Assembly (NCBI RefSeq): GCF_963583255.1
Contig: NC_084807.1
Location: 15,399,072-15,463,071, forward strand
Direction of reading: 5' to 3'
DNA from: Pyrus communis
Taxonomy: Eukaryota; Streptophyta; Magnoliopsida; Rosales; Rosaceae
Length of the DNA stretch: 64,000 nucleotides
Shown: piece by piece, positions 12,181 through 25,543 of the stretch
Layout: each line of letters starts with the position of its first letter
Position numbering within the stretch: the first letter of the stretch is position 1
Translations under genes and position numbers: made by a program
Notes under the pieces: model-generated
Told to the model about the DNA's origin: nothing
What the model saw: the letters and a program-made list of their open reading frames with translations, nothing else
Databases searched by the model: none

Positions 12181-14779
12181 AAGGCAAACCTGAAGAAAAT
12201 GTCCAACTCTTCCGCACCTCTGAGGGCGCTCTCCCAGCAACGCCTTTTGAAATACTCAATTTTTTCTCCCCAAAAGAAGATACCAGAAACCTGGAGTACA
12301 AATAAGGCAGAAGGAAACGGTCGATCGAAGCATGTGGAGACAACCACAACAAATACATGTGCTGCTTCATTCGCCGTTTCTTCAAAAGCAAAGGTATCTC
12401 ATATCATCAAGGTCTAAAGCAAAAGTATCTCATATCATGCTCTTTCCCTGTCCTTTCCTTTGTCCTTGTTATTACTCGCATGGCAAAGTAAAATGAAAGC
12501 AATCAGAGGCACTTGGCGTCAGTCTTCTGTTCTGGAACCGACTGCCTGGAATCCATTCCTGATTGCTTACCTAGCGTTGCTCTCGAGTAGTCATCTTCAA
12601 CGGTTGACACACTTCCGGAGAAGGGACCATTTCTGCAAGGGGAGCAAGCAAGGCAAGGAAAATGATACATTGAAGCATGTGGAGACAAACTTAGGCTGAG
12701 TTATCCTCCAACCCTTTTCAATATGAATTGGAAAGATTGAACAAAGAAACAGACCAAAGGAGTAAGCTCAGACCTTCGGGGGAGACCAAAAGAATCCTGC
12801 TGCCCATTTCAAGAGTAGCACAAAGGAAAATCAACGATGAGAGGAACCCCTGTGGAATCAACAACATCAAGCCTCATTGCAATCACCAAGGAGAAGAGGG
12901 AATTTACACTCCATAACCAGATTTGCGTCTCTAAACTCTTCTCTTTGTTAATTACATTCTGCCATGTTTAGTATGTTTAAATGCTTTTTGTGTGTTTACT
13001 TATGCTTTGTATGAATCTATGCTTAAAACATTGAGGACAATGTTTGACTTAAGTGTGGGGGGGTAACTAATGTTGTTAATGCAAATTCGTGGGATTTTAT
13101 CACCCATAACTTCAAATGTTGTTCCTTGCTGTTTTACGGTGTTTTTAAGATATTTTAGAGTGCTTTAGTATGTTTTGTTTTTATAAATCCGAAAATCACA
13201 TAAAAATTTGGAAAAAACATGTTTTGAAAAGCCTAAAAAGAGTGTTTTGAGTCGTTTTTGTGTGTTTGTGTCTTAGGGTACCTTCCAACACAATAATGAG
13301 GATTTGGTTTGTAATTGCATGACTGTTAAAAAGAGTTATAAACATGGATGAAAGTCTGATTTACTCTTGGTATATGCTTGGTTATGGTTATAATGTATGA
13401 CTTCACATGCAATCATAAAAGAAAAATTCGTTTTTGTAACATGCTTGAAGGAAGGAACTCAAACAAACGCTACAACCTTGTGAGACTTGAGCCTAAACGT
13501 TCTTTGGAGAGTTATTTTCTGTGATTCTTTGTTTTCTAAAGTTGTTGCATGATCTCATTATTCCTTGCTTGGTTGCTACTTAGAATGCAATTGTATCATG
13601 ATAGAACTAAATGCTAGAACTTATATCCGTTTCATTCAAAGCATGACATTGAATTGCATAATATATATCAAGATGAAGTTGTGTTGTTGCCACCATAGCC
13701 AAATAGCCTTACTTCCCATATTTCGTATATATTAGTTTTAACCCCGTTGAGCCTCGTTTAGCCTATTTTCTTTGCTAACCACATCACCCCTTACCTAGCC
13801 TAGAGTAGGACTTTCCTATACCCTTGTTCTTGAAGTATAGTGAGCATGACTTAAATGAATTCCTTTTGATTAATATGTTGCAGAAAATAAGTGTGGGGGA
13901 AGGGATTTTTGTGTGTATGTATGCGCCTAAGTCTTAAAAGGAGGCATGGGAAAAAGAAAAAAAAAATGTGAGAAAAAGAAGAAGAAAAGAAAGAAAAAGA
14001 GTGAAAATAAGTGAGAATAGACTCACAAGTGTGATTGTTGAAGAAAGGGCCCAAAAAGTTTGAATATGGCCCTAAGTTTTGTGTGACTTCCCCTTGGGTG
14101 TTCAAAGTTGACTTCTGCGTTCTAAAGGGAATTCTAAGTGCCTAATTCAATACTTTGCTCACTATTGCTTAAAGAACGTTTGTTTTCCCTTTCCTTTCAT
14201 TGTTAGCCAACTCCCCAAGCCCCGTTACAACCTTTGACTTCTATCTTGATCATTATGTGTTCAATAATGTGGAGTTTGGAATTGATATGAGCTTATGGAA
14301 TCACTGGTTCTCATTCTAAGTAGTAGCATTCCATTCATGAGATCATATATATACATGTTAAATAATTCCAGAAAATGCTTTCCTTGTTATAACATATGTG
14401 AGTGTTCGTCTACATGTTTACATCAATCTTCTCACATATACCTAGTGTAGGGAGTGTAGTCAGAAAATCTGTGTGAAAAACGAGTGCATATCTTGTAAGG
14501 ATTTGAGCAAATTCTCTAAGGCATGTTACTACATTCAAAACATGGTTTTAAATGCTTAATTGTGAACTAGTATGTGGTGACTATGAGTAAGAATGTACTT
14601 AAGTGTAAAGATGGCTAAAATCTGTGGGAATAATGATTTTTAACTTGTCATGTGCATTGGAAATCCCTAAGACGATTGTTGGAAGGTGTAGGTTGTGTTT
14701 TGTTCGTTTTGTCTAGTTTCGTGTTCTTTTGTTGTTTTGTTTTGCTCGAGGACTAGCAAAAGATAAGTGTGGGGGTATT
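12181..14779 (+). other. B1 noncoding interior with repeated PPT-like tracts
   Basis: No long credible frame is present. AAGTGTGGGGG occurs three times: 13051, 13889 and 14765, the last being the PPT next to the 3' LTR. The first follows ATTGAGGACAATGTTTGAC, a block typical of Athila-group 3' regions. A-rich tract at 13950-14000. Confidence 0.8.
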
Positions 14780-17253
14780 TGATAGGAGCATATTCATGCG
14801 ACTTAAATGGCTTGTTCTCGTGCATTTACGTTATGTTTCTTTAGTTATTTTAGTACTTTAAGCTATTTTCGTGTGTTTGTAGGTTCTAAGGGCAAAGTAT
14901 GCAAAAGGATGCTGATAGGAGCATATTCATGCGACTTAAATGGCTTGTTCTCGTGCATTTACGTTATGTTTCTTTAGTTATTTTAGTCCTTTAAGCTATT
15001 TTCATGTGTTTGTAGGTCCAAAGGGCTAAAGGAGCAAAAAGATGCATTTTGGAGACTTTTGGAGCACTTTTGGGCTAAGGATGGATAGCTTATGCTTGGC
15101 GCCAAAATGTTGGACGAAATTGAAGACCAAAGTGTTGGAACCTTGTTCCCTTTAGTTTTAGGACATTTAAACCTTTCCAATTCCCTTATGCCGTGCTTCA
15201 CCACCTTTCTCCCAAAACCATACACATGCATTCATTATTCATTCCCTCACATGCTCCCATTACTTATCATCACCACTTATCACTTATCATAACCACATAT
15301 CATATCACTTATCACTTATCACTTATCATCATCACTTATCATATCACTTATCATAATCACTTATCACTTAACATGCACCCATCACCTAACACAAAACCTT
15401 GCAGCCACATGCATTCCCCTTTTGCACATGCTTTCCCATTTCATTATTCATTCACCTTAATCATTCCCTCACATGTTTTCCCAACCCATTGCAGCACATG
15501 CACATTCACCCTTCATTATTTTCATCCACATGCATTTATCATCATTCACCCAAGCTTTAATTCACATGCAAACACATTCATATCAGCCACATGCATCTCC
15601 CATCTCATTTCCAGATTGTCCCCTTGCACATGCAGCCACTTATTCAAAGCACATGCATTTCCACCCTTTAATCACATGCATAAATCAGCCACATGCATCT
15701 CCCATCACCATTCCAGATTTCCACCACCCTCCTAGCTGTCATGTTCCCCCCATTTCACCTATAAATAACCCTTCATTGCAGCCACAAGGAGGGGGGATCC
15801 ATTCACCACAGAAATAAGGCCTTTGTGCCAGAAATTCACCCATTCCAAACACTCTTCCATAAACTCATCCACTGCAGAAATGTAGACCATCAAACCACCC
15901 CCTTTGTGCCGTGAGTCTCCCCTACAAATCCAAACACCATCCTTCCATTCCTCCACCACTACCCAAACCATTCACACCATCAAACTATCCTTAGACCTTG
16001 TGCTACAACGAAGAGGAAGATAAGAGTGCCTAAACGTTCATACAATTCAAGTTTAAGTTGTTGGAATGTTTAGGTGTTTCTTTGATTTCTATGTTTAATT
16101 TCAATACTCTTTGTTTTGTACGAATGAGGCATGGAAGAGAAGAGTGCCTAAACGTTCATACAATTCAAGTTTGAGTTGTTGGAATGTTTAGGTGTTTCTT
16201 TGATTCTCATTGTTTTGTATCATAAGGAACTAAACTCCCCCTTGGTTGGGGGGTGATTCGAATATATGTTTATGCTTGCATTTTGATTTGATTACTTCTA
16301 ATTGCGTTTCATAAGTTGTGATTCAATTTGTTTAACCGTTTTATTGATAATTTATTTATGTATGTTTATTGAGAGTGCACGCTTAATTTTCATGCATGAA
16401 TATGACGCTAGAATATAAGTGAGTTTCACCTAATAGTTGTGAACTTATATTCACAAGTAGTGGAGGTTGCTTATAAACAATCGCGTTAAATAAATTCTTG
16501 GCATAAGTTTCATGCAATCATAGTAACGAATGCCTCGTCAATACTTATAATCTTCATAGAGCGTAATGATTCTTGCTTGTATCTCTATTATGCAATCATG
16601 TAGGGGACTTGTGGGGAATGTTTTGGGTTGTCGTATGCAATCATCCAATTCAATAACGTTAGGAAGATTTGAAAGTTAATTTAAGCGGATCTAATTAACT
16701 TGGGGTGTTGAGAATTCATGGTTTATTGAAATGCAATTGGAAATCGTTTTATTATGCAAGTATAACATATATGGAGATGAACCCCTTAGCTAGCATTCAT
16801 CCATACTTTCATCATATTCATATTTACATTCTGCTTTAATTAGAATCTGTGCATTTAGTTTAATTTCGTCCAAAACTCAATCCCCCTTTACTTTATTGTC
16901 CAATTTAGTTAGAAAGTGTCTTAGTTTATGTTTCTAAGTGTTTTGATTCAATCTATTACACAAATTCGTCCAAATTCACCAAAGTGCTCAAAACTGCCCA
17001 GAAAGTGTTTTTAAGGCAGTTTTGAGTGTTTTGGGTGATGTTTGAGTCTTTTGGTTTGTTTTAGTGTTTTAAAGTTTAGTTTTACATTCTTTGAGTCTAG
17101 TATAGTGTTTTATATTGTGTTTTTACGTTTTTGAGTCAAATCCAAGTGATTAACAATCCCTTCTAATCCCCGGTCCAGAACGATCCCTACTTATACTTAT
17201 ACTACAATTGACAAAAAGAGGGTTTAATTTGTGTGCGTATAAATCCCGCATCA
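14780..17253 (+). repeat. B1 3' LTR
   Basis: It has the same 2474-bp length as the 5' LTR, including the 133-bp head duplication (second start at 14913). The TATAAATA box is at 15760-15767. It ends CCCGCATCA and is followed by the AGTGG repeat. Confidence 0.95.
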
Positions 17254-17258
17254 AGTGG

Positions 17259-18153
17259 GGATGCAAGGGTTTTTATAGGAGGAATGAAGGTGTATATGGC
17301 TGTTTGTTTAAGCATGCATGTGGCTGGAATGTGGTGGAAAAACAGCTAGGAAAGCTGGTGGAAAGCTGGAAAGCATGTGAAGGTCACGGCAAGGCTTCTT
17401 TGGTGCTGAAATGGGTGCTGTTTTGCATGCCAAGGGATGTGTGATGAATGATGAAGTTTTGCATGTGCTTAATGATTAAAGGGTGAAGGGATGCAGCTGC
17501 AATATGTAAAAGAATGACTAAATAATGTATGTAGGGTGCAGCTAGGTTGCTAGGTGATGAATGCATGTGAGTTAAGGAGTGAAATGTGGATGCAATGATG
17601 AAAAGGGAATGCTGGAAATGCATGTGAAGGTGCTGGAAATGGGAATGAAGGCCACGGCAAAGGTGTTTTCTTGCTGGAAATGCATGTGAATGCATGGCAT
17701 TTGAAGTGATTGTTGTTTGGAAATGAATGTGAAGGCATGTGAAAGCTGGAAATGCATGTGAAGATGCTGGAAATGGGAATGAAGGCCACGGCAAAGGTGG
17801 AATGTTGGTTTTTTTGTGTTGGTTTGAGGTTTTGCATGGCTTTAATGGATTGTTTGATTGGGCTAGAGGTTTTCCATGGCTTAAAGGATTTGTTTGATTG
17901 GGCTAGGCCCTTTGTTTTATGTCCCAAAGAGCATACAAGGCTTCAATTTCGTCCATCCTCTTTGCTCCATGATTAAGCTATCCAATCCATGCCCAAAAAT
18001 ACTCCAAATAGCCTCAAAATGCACTTTCTTGCTCCCTTTGCCATATGAACCTAAAAACACACGAAAATGGCTTAAACTACTAAAACAACTAGGAATTAAC
18101 AATATAAATGCACGAAAATAAGCTAAGTAAGTCGCCTAAATATGCTCCTATCA
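17259..18153 (-). repeat. 3' LTR of element A2, remainder
   Basis: This continues 5991-7297 after the B1 target-site repeat. It ends in GCTCCTATCA, the reverse complement of the LTR start. Purine/pyrimidine boundary at 18154 (AATTCCCCCACACTT) is the reverse-complement PPT. Contains a repeated GGAAATGCATGTGAAGGTGCT-like unit at about 17610-17790. Confidence 0.85.
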
Positions 18154-21100
18154 AATTCCCCCACACTTAGCTTTTGCTAGTCCTCGAGCAAAACAAAACA
18201 AAAGAAACCAAAAACAAAACAAAACGAACAAGTAAAACACAACCTAAACCTTCCAACAATCGTCTCAGGAATTTCCAATGCACATGACAAGTTAAAAATC
18301 ATTATTCCCACAGATTTTAGCCATCTTTATACTTAAGTACATTCTTAATCATAGTCACCACATACTAGTTCACAATTAAGCATTTAAAACACATGATTTG
18401 AATGTAGTAACATGCCTTAGAGAATTCCCTCAATTCCTTACTAGATGTACTCTCGTTTTTCACATAGATTTTCTGACTACACTCCCTACACTAGGTATAT
18501 GTGAGAAGATTGATGTAAACATGTAGAGGAACACTCACATATGTTATAACAAGGAAAGCAATTTCTGGATTTACGATAATGACATGAATATGATCTCATG
18601 AATGGAATGCTACTACTTAGAATGAGAACCAGTGATTCCATAAGCTCATATCAATTCCAAACTCCACAAATTGAAACACATAACACTCAAGATAGAAGCA
18701 TAAGGGTTGAAACGGAGCTAAAGGTGTTTGGCTAACAAAGAAGGGATATGGAAAACAAAGGTTCTTAAAGAAATAGCGAGCAAAGCATTTGAATTAACGT
18801 AGAATTCACTTTTGAATGAAAACTCAACTTTTGAACAACAAGGGGGAACAAGCTCTTTTTCCTTCCTTTCTTTTCTTTTCTGTTTTTCTTTTTCATACGT
18901 TTTTCATAGTTTTTTTTTTTTTCTTTTGACTCTCAAAACATACATAAACACTTAAGAACGAAACATTCTCTCCCCCACACTCATTTTCTTTCATAATGTA
19001 ACTCAAAAGGAATTCATTTAAGTCATGCTCACTATCATTTAAGAACAAGGGTGTGGACAGTCCTAAACTATCTTTCATAATGTAACTCAAAAGGAATTCA
19101 TTTAAGTCATGCTCACTATCATTTAAGAACAAGGGTGTGGACAGTCCTAAACTAGGCTAGGTGAGGATAATGTGGGTTAACAAAGAATAAAGGCTAAACA
19201 AAACTCAACGAGGTTAAAACTTACAACATATACGAAATATGGGAAGTAAGGCTATTTGGCTATGATGGCAACTACACAACTTCATCTTGATATATGTTAT
19301 GCAATTCAATGTCATGCTTTGAATGAAACGAATATAAGTTCTAGCATTTAGTTCTATCATGATACAATTGCATTCTAAGTAGCAACCAAGCAAGGAATAA
19401 TGAGATCATGCAACAACTTTAGAAAACAAAGAATCACAGATTATAACTCTCCAAAGAAGGTAATGGCTCGAGTCTCACAGGGTTGTAGCGTTTGTTTGAG
19501 TTCCTTCCTTCAAGCATGTTACAAAAACGAATTTTTCTTTTATGATTGCATGTGAAGTCATACATTATAACCATAACCAAGCATATACCAAGAGTAAATC
19601 AAACTTTTCTCTATGTTAATAACTCTTTTTAACAGTCATGCAATTACAAACCAAATCCTTATCATTGTGTTGGAAGGTACCCTAAGACACAAACACACAA
19701 AAACGACTCAAAACACTCTTTTTAGGCTTTTCAAAACATGTTTTTCAAATTTTTATGTGATTTTCGGAGTTTATAAAAACAAAACATACTAAAACACTCT
19801 AAAACAACTTAAAAACACCTTAAAACAGCAAGGAACAACATTTGAAGTTATGGGTGATAAAATCCCACGAATTTGCATTAACAACATTAGTTACCCCCCC
19901 CCCCCCCCCACACTTAAATCAAACATTGTCCTCAATGTTTTAAGCATAGATTCACACAAAACATAAGTAAACACACAAAAAGCACTTAAACATACTAAAC
20001 ATGGCAGAATGTAATTAACAAAGAGAAGAGTTTAGGGACGCAAATCTGGTTATGGAGTGTAAATTCCCTCTTCTCCTTGGTGATTGCATTGAGGCTTTGA
20101 TCTTTGTGATTCCACAGGCTTACTCTTGAACTGGTTTCTGCCCATCGTTGATTTTCCTTTGTGCTACTCTTGAACTGGGCAGCAGGATTCTTTTGGTCTT
20201 CCCCGAAAGTCTGAGCTTACTCTTTTTGTCTGTTTCTTTGTTCAATCTCTCCAATTCGTATTGAAGAGGGTTAGATGATACTCAGCATATGCAGTTGTTG
20301 CTTGTCTCCACATGCTTCAATGTATCATTTTCACTTACCTTACTTGCTCCCCTTTGCAGGAATAGTCCCTTCTCTGGAAGTGTATCAACCGTTGAAGATG
20401 ACTACTCGAGAGCAACGCTAGGTAAGCAACCAGGAATAGATTCCAGGCAGTCGGAACCAGATCGGAAGACTGACTCCAAGTGCCGGCTGATTGCTTCTTT
20501 CACTTTGCCATGCGAGTAAGAACAAGGACAAAGAAAAAGACAGGGAAAGAGCATGATATGAGATACTTTTGCTTTTGACCTTGATGATATGAGATACCTT
20601 TGCTTTTGAAGAAGCGGTGAATGAATCAGCACATGCTTCAATCCTCCTGGGTCATCTGTACTCCAGGCATCTGGTATCATCTTTGGGGAAGAAGAAAAAA
20701 TTGAGTATTTCGAAAGGCTTTGCTGGGAGTGCGCCCTCAGAGGTGAGAGAGAGTTGGGCATTTTCTTCAGGTTTGCCTTGCCACAAAAGATGAAGGTCGA
20801 CATATATAGAGATAATATCAAGTGGTGGTACTGTTCTTTTACCCTTGTCGACAACGTTTTGATCCCGCAAATTCGGCTTTTTGAAATAGTGGTGCCTCTT
20901 CGATTTCTGAACGACGCCCCTTCGATTTCTGAACGACGCCCCTTCGCTTTCTGAACGACACGTAGTAGTGCGGATGTGGCTCTTTTGACAAAGCTGCACG
21001 CGTTTTCTGAAAAGCAGAGAAAGCGTAGCCGAACTTTGCGCTTGTCGGCTAAAGACGTGTAGTTGCGATGATGGCCTCCACGTGTTTTCAGCTTTTTTAG

Positions 21101-22025
21101 AGATCTTTTGACAAAGTTGAACGCGTTTTCTGAAAAGCCGAGAGATCGTCGCCGAACTTTACGCAGGAAATTCCGGCTTTTTGAATTGGTGGTCGTGTCG
21201 CCTTGGCTTTTTATAGAGCTATCGATCACCGCCAACATACACACTCTGAAGATCGCCCATTCTTGAAAATCGACTCCGGCCCTTTGAAATTTCACTTCAT
21301 CCAACCCTTCTCTTTGAACACTTTTGAAAAATGGAAAACCCATCGAACCTTAGCTTAGAATTGAGTCTCAGCAGTGATACGGGCGCGCCGCGTCAAGGTA
21401 ACGTATGGCGCCCTTCTTTCTTATCTTCTAACGGTCCTCTTACAGGTGAAGACTCCGTGATGCAGGACGCCACAACAGCTACAATAGTAGCTAGGAACCT
21501 CTTCACTCCAAAAGATAGTAGGCTGCTGTCAGGACGGTCCGATGAATTGGTCGTTCAAGAGTCCCTCGCTCTTAGTGTTCAGTGTGCAAGCTCTGTGTCC
21601 AACATGGGCCAACGCCTGCTTGCTCGGTCCCGCCAAGTGGAATCGTTGATGGCAGAGGTGGAAAGTCTCAAGCAAGAGATCAAGCAGCTGAAGTATGAGA
21701 ATAGAAGTTTGCATGTGCTTGCAAATAACTATTCGTCGGGCATGAAGAGGAAGCTTGATGAGCTGCAAGAATCTGAGGGTCGAATTCAAAGTGACCGTCA
21801 AAGGCTTGCGGCTTATCTCCAGAGGCACCTTTTTCCTGGGTCATCCAGCGTTTGGCCAAGTATTGAGGCCTGAATGCTCTAGCTCCGATGTCTCCCGCTC
21901 CGATGCCTTCCGCTCCGATGCCTTCTGCTCCGACGCCTTCCGCTCCGATGCCTTCCGCTCCGACGCCTCGTAGTGGGGCTTCACGTAAACAACCTTTGTG
22001 AAAGTTACATTCTTTTATTTTTCTC

Positions 22026-22074
<49 letters not shown>

Positions 22075-22083
22075 AATCAAACG
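18154..22083 (-). mobile_element. Interior of minus-oriented element A2 (5' part deleted)
   Basis: Read on the minus strand this matches the B1 and D interiors: PPT, noncoding tail, promoter-like region, antisense ORF and A-run. The gag-like ORF and 5' LTR are missing. The left part has an 84-bp tandem duplication (18991-19158) and a C-run near 19893-19910. The break falls after AATCAAACG near 22083. Confidence 0.8.
21331..22001 (+). pseudogene. A2 antisense coiled-coil ORF, one frameshift
   Basis: On the plus strand, antisense to A2, this is the third copy of the coiled-coil protein. It starts at ATG 21331. A TTTTTATAGAG TATA-like box lies about 120 bp upstream near 21210. 180 codons are open to a TGA at 21871-21873. 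Compared with B1 and D, one G is missing in the GCCTGG context, which creates the stop and a frameshift. The downstream repeat tail (MPSAP units, 21895-21965) is otherwise kept. The coiled-coil part is close to the D copy. No enzymatic motif is seen. Confidence 0.8.
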
Positions 22084-22110
22084 TAAACAACCTTTGTGAA
22101 AGTTACATTC
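22035..22110. repeat. T39 run and 30-bp duplicated filler at the A2/Copia junction
   Basis: GTAAACAACCTTTGTGAAAG plus ten more bases occurs at 21986-22014 and again at about 22081-22110, on either side of the T run. Copia sequence follows. This looks like filler DNA at a deletion junction. Confidence 0.7.
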
Positions 22111-23746
22111 TTGTCCACAACATAATACTACTCATGTTGTATGACATTCACCGAAGATCACTCTCGGTTGGACTATAGTTTATTTTGAATAAACACAAGT
22201 CCGAATACTTTGCAAAAGGTTTCAAAGAATTCAAGAAATGTAAGTAGATGAGTAAGACGTCTAAAGTATTTACCTCCTTAGATTTGATCCAAGGAAAAAG
22301 TAACAATTTAGATTAATTTCCTTGAAAAATATCAAGGAAAGTAGCATCGTAAGATAATGAATTTCTCCATTAGGAGAAGAATGAACATGAATAAGATTTA
22401 GTTCGTTGGACATTATAAATTACCCATATATATATGATATATACTTCTTAGATTAGTTCCTATACAACTAAATGGTGATTTAATGTTTGGACATAATATG
22501 GGTTTCCGAAACCATTATTAAGATAGTCTTGATAATATATGTCTAAAACTATAAATCACAAGACAGGTTAGTTGTAGAGATCCATCCATCATGGATCTTA
22601 GCAAGCTAGAGGGAGCTATAAGCGTCTTATGAGAAAAGATCAATTGTTTGATTTCTCATAAAGATGTAAATGAATCTTTTGTTTACTAGGTTTACAAAAG
22701 ATTAGTGGGAGTTAATCGTATTCCTAAAATTAAATATATATATATATATATATATGATATATTAATTTTTGGAAATGAAAAGAGTACTTCTTCGTTAAAG
22801 TTATTCTATAACGACAGAATGTATATGGGAGATATAGTCTATATAATGGAATGGAAATCTATAATGATATATTTCAAGATATAATTGGATTATATCAATC
22901 CCTAAAATAGAAAAGAGATGCTAGGAAGTTTCTCATTTGATGATAAACTTCAATTAGAATGACAATTCTAGTGAGACTAGGAAGTTGTTCTTCTCAAAGG
23001 GAATGTACCCTTTGACTCCCAAAGAAATAATGCGTAAATAGAATCCTTTATGCATAAGCAGAAAGGTGATTTATGTATTTCATATTGTATGAAAAACATT
23101 GATATAAGATGTACCTAGAAAGGTACAAGACAATATCAGTGCAAGCCTAGGATCAGAACCATGGCAACTGTCAAGTGAGTCCTTAAGTATTTGAGAAATA
23201 CTAAAGGATATATTACTCAATAATTGAGAAAGAATTAGAGTAACGTAATGGAAGCGTAAATGTATTAGATTATGAATCTAATCCATCATTGGATATTTCT
23301 TCATTATGAATGAAGAGATAAACAGATATCTCTTTATTATGACTAAAAGGATATTTGGATGGAAACATTAAAGTAATGACTTTAGTGTGTTCCATTATGA
23401 ATGCAAAATATATTGCCATATAGAAGTTTACAACAATGTTGTTTGGATGGGAAAGTTCATTTATGAACTATCTATTCGGTTCCAACCAGAAAGTGTATGA
23501 CACTAATGGGGCGATAGCTCAAGCCAGGGAATCAAGGTCTCATCAAGGTCCGAACTCAAATGAGAGACTGAACCACATGATTAGGAATCATGAATAATGG
23601 TGACGTCGTTATTCTCAAGGTTGCTTCTATGGATAACATATAGATATCCATTGTCTAGGCATACTACTCAGCCATTTATGAAATGACTACATAAGAGGTA
23701 TCATCACTGATGACTAAGCTGATTGGCTCTAGTGCAAGTGGGAGAT
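22111..23746 (+). pseudogene. Degenerate Copia interior, 3' end
   Basis: No long frame survives. Near the LTR, the stretch 23510-23570 (ATAGCTCAAGCCAGGGAATC, then TCTCATCAAGG) corresponds to the end of a Copia RNase H region. The usual final segment and a GTGCAAGTGGGAGAT purine tract follow, directly before the LTR at 23747. An (AT)n run lies at about 22735-22758. Confidence 0.7.
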
Positions 23747-25543
23747 TGTTGGAAATGTGCCCTAAAACCAATCATATGATGATACTTTACGGACATTTCA
23801 CAATGTTAAACTAATATAGTTTAAATGTAAAGGGCAAAGATTATTGTTTGAGCCGTCTCATATAAATGTTATATGCTTAAACGATAAGTCCAAGGAATAT
23901 GTGATTGGAAGAATGCGATATAAAGAAGTTAGATTCATGAGACCATTCTTTCGTTGACACATCCTAAACGTTCCTGATCATAGGATTGTCAATTGGGCAT
24001 TGACAGTCCGTTAAGATCAGTACGTGCTATGTCTTCTCTCAGGGAGAGTGACTAGTCTCGAGTCATTGGTGTGTGTGACATCAAGACAAGTACGTAGGTG
24101 CTCAATAGAGAATGAGTTCACTGAAGACGATCAACGAAGAGTTCTCATATTCATGTCACATGAGAACTCATGGTTGGGATAATGCAAATTAGTCTTTTGA
24201 CCTGAGGCATCACAGTTGTCTTGTGGTTAGGTCCTTAATCTTTGATTATGTCAAAGTCACTCCATCAGGAGGGTGTCCACGGCATCGTTGGGGTTAAGCC
24301 ACTTAGCCATGAAGGTAAGTGAATGCGCAACAAGGGATCTCTAACCTTCAAACTGTTTGAGGGAGAATACTCTATGATATGATTAAGAATCTTTGGCCAA
24401 AGTATGAATGAGATTTAGGAATGTGTTCCAAATCACATTCAAGGTAATCATATAAGCACAAGACTCACATTGGATAGTAGACATGAATAAACTATCAAAC
24501 CAAACAATGTGGTCAAGAGTATTGTATTAGAGAAAGACCGTATTGCATTTGTAATCCTAAAACTAAATAAGTTCTCCACCTCTTCTGATTAGCTTGGGTA
24601 ACCATGACATGCTGCTAGGCGTCAACCATGGTTTGTGGAAGCCCTAAAAGTGTATTATCACTAACGGGAGAATTGAAAGTAAGTTCCAATTCACAATCGA
24701 TTTGAAAGAGTTTGAATCGCCCACTGTCTCGCTAAAATGAACCTAATGGATCGTACACCGTGTAAGGTAGAGATTGAAGATTCAACGGAGATGAGTAAGA
24801 ATAATTAAATGGTTTAATTATTTATGGCAAGGATTAATTAATATGATTATTAATCAAACGAATAAGTTCGTTAAAAGACCTCGGGATAGTTTTGGACCTT
24901 AAGGCCCAGTGGGCTTCGAACGTCAAGTCCATTGACTTAAGTTGTGTGACAACTTAATGAATAATGATTCATAAAGGCCCAAATAGCCCAATAAATCCCA
25001 TGTTAAAGAAGGAGTGATTTTGGACTTATTTACAAGTTTGCCACTCAAATGAATTAAGGAATAAGTATGACTTTATAGCCAAAATTCATTAAGGGTAATT
25101 TTTGGGGAAAGGATGAGAACACAAGCTCTCCTTTCTCTCTAAAATTTCAGCCACCTTGGAGGGATCATCTAGCAATCAAACTCCTCCAAGGTCACTCATT
25201 TCTTCTACAATATGCCTTGGTGTGGAGACTTAGAGGTTTTCAATTTTGGGAACTTGGAGAAACCTTTTCATCCATCCAAATCCATGGATCTAAGATGCAA
25301 GGAATGAAGGCCCTCTCTTTGGGTGATTAGCCTTTGCTTATGCAAAGAGGAATCTACAAAGGTATTGATTTCTCAACTCACTTTGTTTTGAGTTGATTCT
25401 TGGTTCACCTATCTACTAGGCTTTGAAGTTCATGGGTTAAGTTTTGTTTTTGAGTGCATATAAACACGATTCCGCCTTTTAATTGTTAATTGCATGTTGT
25501 TGATGTTGCTCAAATGAACTTGTTTTTCACAAATTTTCCTTCA
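23747..25543 (+). repeat. Copia 3' LTR
   Basis: It starts TGTTGGAAATG after the PPT and ends TTTTCCTTCA. It has the same structure as 2-1777. The promoter region corresponding to the TATATAAA of the first copy is degraded here (near 25070). Confidence 0.9.

Larger units (their letters stand above)
7298..17253 (+). mobile_element. B1: complete non-autonomous Athila-type LTR element (LARD-like), 9956 bp
   Basis: Two 2474-bp LTRs (7298-9771 and 14780-17253) differ at about six positions by eye. Flanking direct repeats AGTGG lie at 7293-7297 and 17254-17258. The primer site matches tRNA-Asp, and a PPT precedes the 3' LTR. The 5-kb interior holds a gag-like ORF, a 46-A run, an antisense coiled-coil ORF with one stop, and a long noncoding Athila-type tail. 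No protease, reverse transcriptase, RNase H or integrase frame is present, so mobility must depend on an autonomous relative. It is inserted into the LTR of element A2. Confidence 0.95.

Noticed and set aside
11682..12417. ORFs of about 100 codons in B1
   Set aside because: They cover the G-box and repeat region and are not kept in D or A2.
20402..21343. Minus-strand ORF of 313 codons in A2
   Set aside because: It runs through the promoter-like region and opposite the antisense gene; the corresponding region in B1 and D is not one open frame.
2..25543. A single giant Copia element with both LTRs
   Set aside because: No primer site follows the first LTR, the LTRs diverge clearly in their second half, and the Gypsy LTR continuity at 5990/25544 places the second Copia inside a different target.
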